Shown piece by piece: positions 10,622-19,446 of a stretch of 64,000 nt of DNA (within the stretch, counting starts at the first letter, position 1; each line of letters starts with the position of its first letter). Position numbers and translations under genes: made by a program. Source of the DNA: Diplonema japonicum (taxonomy: Eukaryota; Euglenozoa; Diplonemea; Diplonemida; Diplonemidae); contig OZ025730.1 in assembly GCA_964019335.1 (NCBI GenBank), positions 337,001 through 401,000 of the forward strand, given 5' to 3'. Below the pieces are notes generated by a model, which had not been told where the DNA came from, did not search any database, and worked only from the letters and a program-made list of their open reading frames with translations.

Positions 10622-10844
10622 TTCCTTCGTTTATTTTTCTTTTTTTTTTTTTTTTTCTTACTTCAATTGGTACACCCCCCACCCCTCCTCACCTGTCAGT
10701 GTGTATATCAGCGGAACGAGAAGAAAAAAAAAGGAGAAGAGAAGGAAAAAAAAAAAAAAAACTGATGTCCACTCTAAACGAAGGGAAGGCGGGTATCTCT
10801 TTCCCAAGACACGCATCGCATCAAGTTAACTATTTTATTTTTTT

Positions 10845-11489
10845 TCACGCTCTCGTCGCCTTCTTGTACATATCGTAACTAGCTGTCCCGTTCCCGCTGA
10901 CGGTGATGGAAGACTCAGCTGGGCTGGCCACGGTGGCAGGGGTGCACATCGAGGGTGGGAGAGCAGCAGGGGGGAGAAGATCACCCAGCTTCCACTCGGG
11001 GTCGTAGGTGAAGGGTCCTGGAAGGGAGAGAGACCGGGCCTGCAAGTCGAGGTCCTGGTATGAGATGTACTCACCTCCGAAGTAGGAAAGAGGCGCAGTT
11101 CCAAAAAGGTGTGCCTCGTGTTTGTAAAGCGCAGCTTTGCAGTGGAAGAGAGGGCGGTAGAGGACTTGGAAATCCTTGGTGGTCTGGTCCCAGGAATGGC
11201 CGATCACTTGGTAGTACTGTTCTCCTCTTTTGACGTAAAGGAATTCTTTTCGCCGTCTTGAGGCGCCCGACTCGCTCACCAAAGTTACCCCCACTGCCCC
11301 CATCACCACTCCCAGGCCCACCCAGTACACTGGTCGTGCCCACTTGTTCATCCACCACTTCACGTACCGTTCCCGTCTGAAGTCACTCATGCCCTGCCCC
11401 GATCCCCCTCGTTCGCCCAGCATCTGTTCCTCCGTCATATCACTCATGATGACCTCCGTTTTGGGTTTTTCATTTTCGGGTTGCGCCAT
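10845..11489 (-). CDS. Single-pass membrane protein with DUF1653-like domain
   Basis: 214 residues starting at ATG 11489. The frame extends upstream to 11654, but that part is poly-lysine from A-tracts. CTCTTTGCAG lies about 18 bases upstream of the ATG and is a plausible acceptor, leaving an A-rich 5' leader. One transmembrane helix is at about residues 54-72, preceded by a Trp/Lys-rich segment. Residues about 83-140 (YVKRGEQYYQVIGH, then FQVLYRPLF, then LSYFGGEY) resemble DUF1653, a small beta-rich domain usually found as a stand-alone bacterial protein. Its biochemical role is unknown. The Thr/Ser/Pro-rich C-terminus shows nothing further. Confidence 0.65.
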   Translation of the reverse strand: MAQPENEKPKTEVIMSDMTEEQMLGERGGSGQGMSDFRRERYVKWWMNKWARPVYWVGLGVVMGAVGVTLVSESGASRRRKEFLYVKRGEQYYQVIGHSWDQTTKDFQVLYRPLFHCKAALYKHEAHLFGTAPLSYFGGEYISYQDLDLQARSLSLPGPFTYDPEWKLGDLLPPAALPPSMCTPATVASPAESSITVSGNGTASYDMYKKATRA

Positions 11490-11744
11490 TGTTTTTTTTT
11501 TTTTTTTCCTGCAAAGAGTTTGTTTTACAGAAACCACCCCGGGGGTAGCGTTTCTTTTTTTTTTTTTTTTTTTTTTTTTTCCTCTTATTTTTTCAAATAT
11601 AATTTGGGAAGAAAAAAAAAAGGGGGGGGGAATAGGTATAACGACACATTGCACGCGATATTTTTTTTCTTCCTTCCTCTTGATATCCGCTATACAACTT
11701 CGAAGGAAAAAAAAAACAGAAATGTCAATGGGAGCACCCCCCTT

Positions 11745-12319
11745 TTAAGCCCCACGTTTAAAGATGCTCAAGATGAAGCTACCCCCATCTTTGAGAAGGT
11801 TGGGAAGGTCCTTCCAGAACTCGGCGTGCGGGAACTGTTTTTTTTTTTTTTTTTTTTTTTTTCCCTCCATACCGCCTCGGCCCCACGAAGCTGCCGTGCT
11901 TGGAAATTATAAGCAAATCCCACCCCAGCATACAGTACAAACGAGACTGCAAGAATGATTAGAAATACACAACCTCCCGTGCACCCGCTGCTGCTGCTGC
12001 TCTCGGGTGCCGGTGTTTTGCTTCCACCCACGATTACCCCATTTATTGTAAAATCCTTCTCATCAGGCTGCCCTAGATAGCAGGCCTCGCTAGCTACCCT
12101 AGGAGCTGTGTTCCATTGCCAAACCAAACAGGTTTCCTCATCACAGCATCCTTTCATACAGTCTTCCTTTGTCGTCATCCTTGCAACGGGAAACATAGAG
12201 CTCTGTGCCGAGTAGTCCTTCCCTGAAGTGTCTGTGGGGAAGCACTCGTCCGCCCCCACGCCCAAAGCAGCTGCACAAAGCATCATCATTATAACTCTTA
12301 CGAGGGTACTTCGTTCCAT
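11745..12319 (-). CDS. PAN-like type I receptor with FW..LP..L.DG cytosolic tail
   Basis: Two exons, 12319-11873 and 11834-11745, separated by a 38-nt intron (GTATGG...poly(A)...CAG), giving 178 residues. Splicing is supported because it replaces a poly-lysine translation by AEFWKDLPNLLKDG, a tail seen in sorting-receptor-like proteins (cation-dependent mannose-6-phosphate receptor/Atg27 type). The start at MERST gives a signal peptide (1 to about 22). The ectodomain has a Cys pattern C...C..GCC...C.VWQW...ACYLG, like PAN/Apple modules. A transmembrane segment lies at about 116-135. The likely role is a secretory/endosomal membrane receptor (inference). Stop is TAA. Confidence 0.75.
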
Positions 12320-12873
12320 TGTGTCCTCCCCTCTGCCCTCCCCGTCTAGTCGTTCAGTGTGAGGTGGTTGTAAAAAACAAAACAAAAAGGATATAAAATA
12401 AGTGGAAATGGGGGAGGGGACTTGTGTTTGTTATAAAAAAAAGAAGAAGAAGAAGAAGAAGAATCCCTACAGTTAAAGGGGAGAGATATATTCAGTAGGG
12501 GTGGGAGGGGGGGAGGTTGTCGTAAAAAAGAAATTACCTCTCCTCTTTTCCCCCTTTTTTTTTCACAGTTGATCATATCTCCCCTGCTGCATGCAATTAA
12601 AAAAAAAAGAACGAAAAATAGTTGCTTTTTTTTCCTCGCTTTTTTTTTTTTTTTTTTTTTAATCCCCTCCCTAAGCACACTGAAATAGCAGGGCCGAGGG
12701 AAGGGGGGGGGGGGGGGGGGGACATTTCTTGAAAAAAAAGAAGAAAAAAAAAAAGAACCACTCTATTATTTAGGGGGAAAAAAACGACAAAAAAAAACTG
12801 CTTTTCGCAGCCTTCCCCACCCTCTACAACAACAAAAAACTTTTAAAAAAAAAAACCCCCCCCTCCCTCCCTG
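12320..12873. other. Homopolymer-rich intergenic spacer
   Basis: Contains a 19-G run at 12703-12721, T and A runs and a (GAA)n stretch at 12441-12462. I see no gene. The C-rich sense strand next to the BBS8 3' end is typical spacer here. Confidence 0.6.
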
Positions 12874-14439
12874 TTAAACCGCGGTAAAATGTTTCCTCAG
12901 CTGCTTCCTCAATTCAAGAGACTCCGTGTGGTCGGGGTACTGCTCAAGCGCTTTCATGGTCAACGTGTATGCTTCTTGGAAATCTCCGAGTTTAAATGCG
13001 AGAAGACCACCGTTGAACAAAGGCTCGTGAATATGCGGGTTGAGCCTGGTGGCGGTATGGAAATTCGACCGAGCCTGATCGGCATTCTGCTTCCTGAGCT
13101 CCAGGATGCCCAAATTGTTAAACGATTCAGCGTGATTTGGGTCGACGCTTATCGACACCTTAAAGGCTTGATATGCCAATCCCAAGTCACCTATTCCGAT
13201 CGCAATCTGACCAATATTGAACCAGGTGTCCGCCATGTTATCATCGCTAGCAAGTGTTAGTGCTCGCTCGAAACACGACAATGTCATGTCGTACTGTGAA
13301 GCGTAGAAGCAGCACAAGCCGAGGTTCGACCACAGTTCTGTGTTGGTGACACCCATTTGCAGTAGCCTTCTGTACAGGCGGAGTGCTATCTCTGGTTGAT
13401 CATCGTAAAAATGATTTGAAGCAAGACATGCGATCGCTTCTGAGTTTGAAGAGTCCAACGCAAGAACTTGTTTGTAATACGAAACAGCGTGTTCTTGATT
13501 GTTTAGATGTTCGTGGACCCTTGCCGATGCCAGGAGCAGGTGTGTGTCTGTTGGGTGGGTTTCGTTTCCCTTTTCGAACAGTTCCAAGGCTGTCAAGGGT
13601 TGATCGAGCTTTTGAAACACCTTCCCGAGCTCCAGCCTCGTCACCACCATTGATTGGTTTTTCAAACTGCTTTTGAACTGTTTCTCCGCGTCACGGTACA
13701 GCCCTAATTGATACAGTGACTTTCCCAACCTTGCCTTCCACCACCAATCGTTGTATTGAACGATTTTTGTCGCCTCAGCCCCGAGCTCCAACGCCTTCAT
13801 AGGGTTGCGCTCGTGGTATAGAATAAAATCACACAAAACCTTTGCAAGCGGAGGCCGTTGCGCGTACCTCTTCATGTCAAGCTTGTCGATGTTGATAAAG
13901 GGCCCCTCCACCTCTGATATCATGGATGCAGTGCCCAGTCGGACATATCTCCCAGCGGATGTTACAGGACGTGCGGATCCTGGCCGAGCACCTTGGAATG
14001 CTGACTCCACCGAACCTGATTTTGTACCAGGACGGGATTGTGTCCCAGGGCGAAGGAAGCCAGATTGAGGACGGCCCGAACCGCTGGACGGGCGGACTGC
14101 TTGGGATACTTGAGACGATGATGTGTTGGGGCGTTCGAACGAGGTACCCGGTCTTGGCATTCCTGAGATGGCGTTTTCGTCCAAAAGAAGTTCCGCCACG
14201 CCTTCGTCTTCCATTTCCGTGTCGTCGATCCAGCTTTTTTGCGTCAGGGATTTTGTCTTGATCCACCACACTTGTTTGTCGAGGGCGTTCTCCTCCAGGA
14301 TCGAGGTGCAGTTCTCGATGGCCTTGTCGTACCTCCTCCGCCTCATGAGCGATAGTGCGTACACCGCCCTGTCCAGCTTGTTGGGCGGCAGCTCCGGTTC
14401 CTTCGCAGACTCGTCGTCATACGGCTGCGGTTGTACCAT
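12874..14439 (-). CDS. BBS8: BBSome subunit BBS8 / TTC8 (TPR protein)
   Basis: 521 residues, full length for the family, single exon. The N-terminus ALSLMRRRRYDKAIENCTSIL, the RPGTS-type repeats and RPVTSAGRYVRLGTASM are hallmarks of TTC8/BBS8. The C-terminal 300 residues are consecutive TPR helices (WWWKARLGKSLYQLG, then LYRRLLQMG, then WFNIGQIAIGIGD). BBS8 is a core subunit of the BBSome, the coat complex that moves membrane proteins in cilia, so the organism makes a cilium or flagellum. Upstream of the ATG on the coding strand are a C/T-rich tract, an AG and then poly(A). No anomaly was seen. Confidence 0.95.
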   Translation of the reverse strand: MVQPQPYDDESAKEPELPPNKLDRAVYALSLMRRRRYDKAIENCTSILEENALDKQVWWIKTKSLTQKSWIDDTEMEDEGVAELLLDENAISGMPRPGTSFERPNTSSSQVSQAVRPSSGSGRPQSGFLRPGTQSRPGTKSGSVESAFQGARPGSARPVTSAGRYVRLGTASMISEVEGPFINIDKLDMKRYAQRPPLAKVLCDFILYHERNPMKALELGAEATKIVQYNDWWWKARLGKSLYQLGLYRDAEKQFKSSLKNQSMVVTRLELGKVFQKLDQPLTALELFEKGNETHPTDTHLLLASARVHEHLNNQEHAVSYYKQVLALDSSNSEAIACLASNHFYDDQPEIALRLYRRLLQMGVTNTELWSNLGLCCFYASQYDMTLSCFERALTLASDDNMADTWFNIGQIAIGIGDLGLAYQAFKVSISVDPNHAESFNNLGILELRKQNADQARSNFHTATRLNPHIHEPLFNGGLLAFKLGDFQEAYTLTMKALEQYPDHTESLELRKQLRKHFTAV

Positions 14440-14597
14440 GTTCCCTTTTTTTTTTTCTTTTTTTTTTTTTTTGTGAGGTTTGGTGCTTCGTTTTTATCAG
14501 TTAACAATGGGGGAAAAAAAAGGGGGGGGGGGAACCCCGAAGGGATATATGACTTATTTGAAAGAGGCCGCATCGCACCCAGCCGGGGAACTTTGCA

Positions 14598-14607
14598 CAC
14601 GGGAACG

Positions 14608-14641
<34 letters not shown>

Positions 14642-14652
14642 GTGTTCCCGTG
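14598..14652. repeat. 9-bp inverted repeat around a 32-A run
   Basis: CACGGGAAC at 14598-14606 and GTTCCCGTG at 14644-14652 are perfect inverted repeats. They flank 32 A residues at 14608-14639. Confidence 0.6.
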
Positions 14653-14667
14653 AAAATTCAAACTCTA

Positions 14668-14862
14668 TTAACCGGAGAAAGAAAAACTAAGAGATATACA
14701 GTAGTTCTGCATTAGACTCTGTATTTGCATTGTGCTTTGCACGATGCATCCCCTACAAGAAAAAAAGTCGATGTCACGTTCAAACTCCGCGCGAGAGCCG
14801 CAGGTCCCTAGAAGAAGGGGAAGGGGTATGGTCAGTACTAGGTATCTCTCAGTTTCGGACAT
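14668..14862 (-). CDS. Short unidentified open frame
   Basis: 64 codons from ATG 14862. The open frame extends without ATG to about 14948, beginning near an AG that follows a T-run. Composition is less skewed than the surrounding spacer and the extended product has a mixed, protein-like sequence (SPEEDSYLEELRDMSETE). It could be a small gene, or a terminal exon whose upstream part is separated by the adjacent LINE. No family recognised; weak. Confidence 0.2.
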   Translation of the reverse strand: MSETERYLVLTIPLPLLLGTCGSRAEFERDIDFFSCRGCIVQSTMQIQSLMQNYCISLSFSFSG

Positions 14863-15066
14863 ATCTCGCAACTCCTCCAGGTAACTATCCTCTTCAGGCG
14901 AGAGACACCCTTCAATGGCTCCTACTAGCGTCCCAGCAGGTTTGGAGAGTACTTTTCACCAAAAAAAAAAAAAGATGACAACAACAACCAAACGAAGAAG
15001 AAGAAAAAAAAGGTGTCTTTGAAGGGAACCTGCAGTATGTGACAGGATCGCCTAACGACAATCAAC

Positions 15067-18000
15067 TCATCTAGTGTTTGATCCCTTCTGTCGTGGTAGT
15101 GCCTTAGGCCCGTCGTAGTATCTCATCAGCAGCTTGGGCGTGAAACCGACTAGCGAGTTGTTGAGGATGCAATGCGTTCGCAGTTGCTCCTCTAGGATCG
15201 GGTGGGTTGCCTTCGGGGACGCGAAGACCGGACGAGTGGAGTATCCAATGATGGAATGGCTGTGGAGCCCCAGGGTACGCAGTGAGTGTACTGACTTCTT
15301 AGTTTCTGCTGGAATCAGGTGATTCCCCGTTCCTGTTCTGTGTGCCCTGTCCAGGACGTTGAGGATTCTTCCGATTTTCCTAGCCCAGCATGCCAGGTCT
15401 TCACCACCCATGTGGATTCTCTCCGTTGCTATGAAGTCGACAGCAAGCTCCGCCTTGGACACTTGCCCTCCATCCTTGCCCCATTTCAGGGCACTCAGCC
15501 ATTTGAGGACAAACGGGATCAGCCCCGGGAAGTACTTCTTCCCCAGCCCGTGCTTGTGATACCAAATGAGGGGTTTCGGTTCTAATAGGTTTCCCGGTTG
15601 GAATGGTCTTTTCCAGAAGTGCAGATTGTCGTATCTGACCTGCTTCTCGGTGTGCAGGCTCTCGAGTTTCCCCGCAATTTCCGCAAACATCAGGTGTAGT
15701 TCCTTGACACTTGTCAGGCTTATGTCCATATCAGAGGTAATAATGCCGTGTAGTCGGGCGCAGCTTGGCCAGCTGACGTGGTCTTGCACCAGCCGAATGC
15801 GGTCAGTGTTGGTCGTTCTGCAGTCGGCGTGCGCTGGGCATTGCCAGATCGTATGTTGTAGTAGGGAGCTGGTCCCGTTCCCAATGTTATATGGTGTGCC
15901 ACACCCCAGGCATTTCGTATGTGAGCCGTTCATGTCGCCGTAAGCTCTGGGGTGTAGGGGAAGCATCGCGCCCGCAATGGCACAAAGTATCCTCCTTGCT
16001 TTCTGTGGGTTGGTGGTCGTCACCTCGTTGTGGAGGAAGTTCGTTTTCTCCTCGTCAATGCCTGTTTCGACCCCCTGGTAGGTGTCTCGCTCTTCGGCCA
16101 GATCCTCACGTAGTTTGGCTTTCAGCAGCGTCCTGATCTCGTGTTTCAGGAGCTGTTTGCCTTGCGGTCGTATCTTCGTCTGGAAGTCCTTCCACCTTGA
16201 CCCTATTTCTCGGAGCCATAGGTCTGCATTGGCAAATGGTCCCATCGGAAATGATGGAGAGCCTTGATCCCTTGCTCTCCTGTACGCTTCCCAGCATGAT
16301 ATGAAAAGGGACTTGTTCGAATGTCGTGTGCAAAGTCGTCCCAGAGTAGAGATGGCCTTGTAGATCGCAGTAGAGTACGGGTCCAGGGTGTGTCCCTTAT
16401 GGGCAATTCCCAGCAGGGCGCTGGAGGAGCGCATTGGGTTGCGGGCACCCCAGACGCAAAGAGTGATCCGCTTCTTCAATTTCTCCAGCCAAGAGTCCGG
16501 GATCGGGTCGAACAGGATGCCGTAGAAGGCGGATGGCAGGATGTTCTCTGCGATGATCCGTACCTTGCGATCGTGGTATAGCCTAGTTGAGGCGAGGCGT
16601 TCTATTTCGGCCAGGGCTTTGTGGACCCTCGAGTTATCCCTCCTGCTCGGCTGGAAGTAGATTTGTACCCCTAAGATTTGCAGACTACTGGTCGTGGCAA
16701 AGGTCTCTCCGTTCAACTTCACATTCCCCCGGTATTTGGGTTTCGTTCCAAATGACCTGGTCTTCTTCGGGTGTACGGTCATCCCCGTGAGCTTGCAAAG
16801 GCTGCCTAGTAGATTTACGGAACGCTGAACCGCGGCCTCCGAGGTAATTGACGTGAAGTTAAGGTCGTCTGCATATGACACTGGGTGTGCGTTTCTTGGA
16901 TTTGCCGTACATTTCTTGGTGAAGATGGCAAGGATTGCGTTGATGAAAACGGGCGAGATCGGGCATCCCTGGAGTATTCCATTCGTGGTTCGGAATGGAG
17001 CACCTACTCCCACGGGGAAACGTAGGCGGCGGATTAGGTCAGAGTAGATGGCCTTGATCGGTCTCAGGATGAGCTGGCTTAGGCCTAACCGATCGACCAG
17101 TTCGAACGTGAGTGCGTGGGGGACAGAGTCAAAGCATTTCTTGAAGTCGACCGAGAGACCCCAAAGGTGGTTGCCAGATACTTTTGCCAACTCCACACTG
17201 GTGCAGACCTTCGCGAGGAGGTCATCTGTGCTGTGTTCCGGTCTGAAGCCGAATTGGAGCGGAGTAATCCACTCCTCTTGCCATTCGAGGATGGCTGGTA
17301 GTCGTGCGCCAGCCCAGAGCCGATAGAATGCGCTCGATACAGTAATAGGTCTGTGATCTAGCGGCTCTTCGGATTCTCCTTTCGGGATCATCGTAACAAG
17401 CGCGGTCAGGACTGCCTTTGGCCATCGTCCCTCATCCTCAATCCAGTTGTATAGGAAGATGAATCCCTCTAGCAGGGCATCTGGTAAGTGGGCGAGTTCG
17501 CAGAGCCTCCATCCATCAATCCCAGCGCATTCCTGTTTCTCCTTCTTACTCAGCACTCTTCGCAGGTCTTCTAGCGTGATCGCGAGGTCGACCATGGGGT
17601 GGTGGGTGATCTGCGACCCAAAAGTTTCCTCAAAAGAATCAAAACTCGGCTCAGGGTGGTCCTCGTATTTGCGGAAGATGTGGCGCCATGCCGACCTGAA
17701 GGCTTGGTCTATCTCTTCGACTGAGGTCGAGAGGGTACCGTTCGTGTTTGCTGCAACTAGCTCTCTATTTGGCTTGTCCGTCACAAATTGCATAATCGCG
17801 CTCCGGTTCACCGAGAAACCCGAGTTCAGATCCCTCCGTGCCTTCACGTTGCGCAGGATCTTCGAAGCGATGTCCATGTTCCGTTGTCGTGCCGTAACGT
17901 TCTCCCGAATCAGGTCTGCTTCCTTGACGATGTTACCCTCGGAGAAGGTTTCCGGGTGGAACCGTAGGATCTTAATTGCCTTTGCCTTAATATTGTCCCA

Positions 18001-19239
18001 GCTCTTGCGTAGGTCATACGGCAGGGCCGGGTCTTTCAACAGTGGGACTCTCCGCACAATAGCGGCTGCACTCTGCCGGATTTTCTCAAGTGTTAGGTAC
18101 TTTTTAGAGACTGCCCCAAATGCTGTCATCGTAGACGGAGCCGCCGTCCTCCGCATGCTGGGGGTATTAATCACGCCTCTGCCAGAGTAGATCGAATTCT
18201 CCAGCTGCGCCGTTCCACTCAAAAGGTGTTTCTCGCAAGCAGAAGAAAGCTCTAAGAAAGCTGCATCCAGGTCCCCGTTGTCTTTCAGGGATCTCAAAGT
18301 AGGGAGAATGTCGCTGTACGGAGCGCGGTTCCGGGAGTCATGGAGAGGGATGATCTTCTTGGGTATACTGTACTGGAGTGAGGGCTCGTAGAATCTCGGC
18401 ATATCGATTCTAATTACTAGTGCGCGGTGTGAGGGTACGCCAATGTCCAGAGTCTGGCAGTCGGTCAGCGCCATCGCAGCTGTCTTGTTCACCAAGATGT
18501 AGTCTGGCCTCGTCTTCGCTGTTGCAGTTACGAAGGTAGGAGGGGCTTGTGTTCCATGTAGGCGCGATATTTTGTTCGAAGCGTCTGTCCAATGTTGAGA
18601 GAGGGCGTGCGAGAGGACCGGGGAGTCCATTATCGTCGTGTTGAAGTCTCCTGTCACAATGACCGGAACGTCCCCCAGCTGAGCCGATCTCTGTAGGGTG
18701 TCGGATATTAGCGCCTCCCTATTTCTCTTGGCGTGTCTGGAGCCGTCGCTTACCTGGCAGTAGAGGGTGATAATGTGTAACCAGTCACGTTTCCCAATCG
18801 CGACTCTTACATGTACCCTTCGCGAGTTGGTGTTGTGGTCCTCGAAAAGGGAGGATTCCTTCTTAGCTGTCAGTTGCTTGTTCACCATAATTCCCACGCC
18901 TCCTCTTTGGGCGATTGAGGGGGATTCTGCACCTTTTGACACCTTCCCTTGTTGTGGGGGTCCCCAAAAGAGACGGTGTTCTTTTAGGAAAACGTCTTGC
19001 TTCGCTTCCTTGTCCATCATCCATTGCCCCGCTTGCGTAAGGGCGGTCTCTTGCAGGCAAATCACGTCAAACTCCTGTAGTTTGACCCTGTTCAGCTGAT
19101 TTGGGAGGTTCGTCACGTTCACAGAGATAATAGTGATTTCCTTCTTCCCCTTCTCGGGCCCCGGATTGGGGTGGACGTCACCGTGTGTCATGAGCCGTTT
19201 CCTCGCTTCTCGCGCAATGGACCGCTTCGACCTTTTCAT
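15067..19239 (-). CDS. LINE ORF2: AP endonuclease, reverse transcriptase, CCHC
   Basis: From ATG 19239 the product is 1390 residues, but the frame is open upstream to the ORF1 stop (19446), 69 codons with no ATG. Residues about 20-28 read GDVHPNPGP, a 2A-like motif. The endonuclease (about 36-275) shows LQETAL, VTGDFNTT, RPDYILV and SHRALVI. The reverse transcriptase shows FGFRPEHSTDD, SVDFKKCFDS, LQGCPISP and SYADD (catalytic Asp pair near residue 787). A C-x2-C-...-H-x4-C finger lies near 1110-1135. No RNase H domain was noticed. The protein would nick target DNA and reverse transcribe the element RNA. The order EN-RT-CCHC fits Ingi/L1-like clades. Confidence 0.92.
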   Translation of the reverse strand: MKRSKRSIAREARKRLMTHGDVHPNPGPEKGKKEITIISVNVTNLPNQLNRVKLQEFDVICLQETALTQAGQWMMDKEAKQDVFLKEHRLFWGPPQQGKVSKGAESPSIAQRGGVGIMVNKQLTAKKESSLFEDHNTNSRRVHVRVAIGKRDWLHIITLYCQVSDGSRHAKRNREALISDTLQRSAQLGDVPVIVTGDFNTTIMDSPVLSHALSQHWTDASNKISRLHGTQAPPTFVTATAKTRPDYILVNKTAAMALTDCQTLDIGVPSHRALVIRIDMPRFYEPSLQYSIPKKIIPLHDSRNRAPYSDILPTLRSLKDNGDLDAAFLELSSACEKHLLSGTAQLENSIYSGRGVINTPSMRRTAAPSTMTAFGAVSKKYLTLEKIRQSAAAIVRRVPLLKDPALPYDLRKSWDNIKAKAIKILRFHPETFSEGNIVKEADLIRENVTARQRNMDIASKILRNVKARRDLNSGFSVNRSAIMQFVTDKPNRELVAANTNGTLSTSVEEIDQAFRSAWRHIFRKYEDHPEPSFDSFEETFGSQITHHPMVDLAITLEDLRRVLSKKEKQECAGIDGWRLCELAHLPDALLEGFIFLYNWIEDEGRWPKAVLTALVTMIPKGESEEPLDHRPITVSSAFYRLWAGARLPAILEWQEEWITPLQFGFRPEHSTDDLLAKVCTSVELAKVSGNHLWGLSVDFKKCFDSVPHALTFELVDRLGLSQLILRPIKAIYSDLIRRLRFPVGVGAPFRTTNGILQGCPISPVFINAILAIFTKKCTANPRNAHPVSYADDLNFTSITSEAAVQRSVNLLGSLCKLTGMTVHPKKTRSFGTKPKYRGNVKLNGETFATTSSLQILGVQIYFQPSRRDNSRVHKALAEIERLASTRLYHDRKVRIIAENILPSAFYGILFDPIPDSWLEKLKKRITLCVWGARNPMRSSSALLGIAHKGHTLDPYSTAIYKAISTLGRLCTRHSNKSLFISCWEAYRRARDQGSPSFPMGPFANADLWLREIGSRWKDFQTKIRPQGKQLLKHEIRTLLKAKLREDLAEERDTYQGVETGIDEEKTNFLHNEVTTTNPQKARRILCAIAGAMLPLHPRAYGDMNGSHTKCLGCGTPYNIGNGTSSLLQHTIWQCPAHADCRTTNTDRIRLVQDHVSWPSCARLHGIITSDMDISLTSVKELHLMFAEIAGKLESLHTEKQVRYDNLHFWKRPFQPGNLLEPKPLIWYHKHGLGKKYFPGLIPFVLKWLSALKWGKDGGQVSKAELAVDFIATERIHMGGEDLACWARKIGRILNVLDRAHRTGTGNHLIPAETKKSVHSLRTLGLHSHSIIGYSTRPVFASPKATHPILEEQLRTHCILNNSLVGFTPKLLMRYYDGPKALPRQKGSNTR

Positions 19240-19446
19240 AATGAGGAAATGTGCCCGCGGGAGGTGGATTATTGCCAACGAGTAGATCAGATGATTGTTT
19301 TCGGTCGGGGAGCCGAACCAGTCGCAGGAGAGAGGGGCAAAGGGGCGTGGTGTGGCCGAAAAGGTTAGGAGGTCAATGATTGATAGACTAATAATGATGA
19401 TGATGGGGAGGGATAGAATTTCCCCGAGATGCCTCAGACCCTCCTG

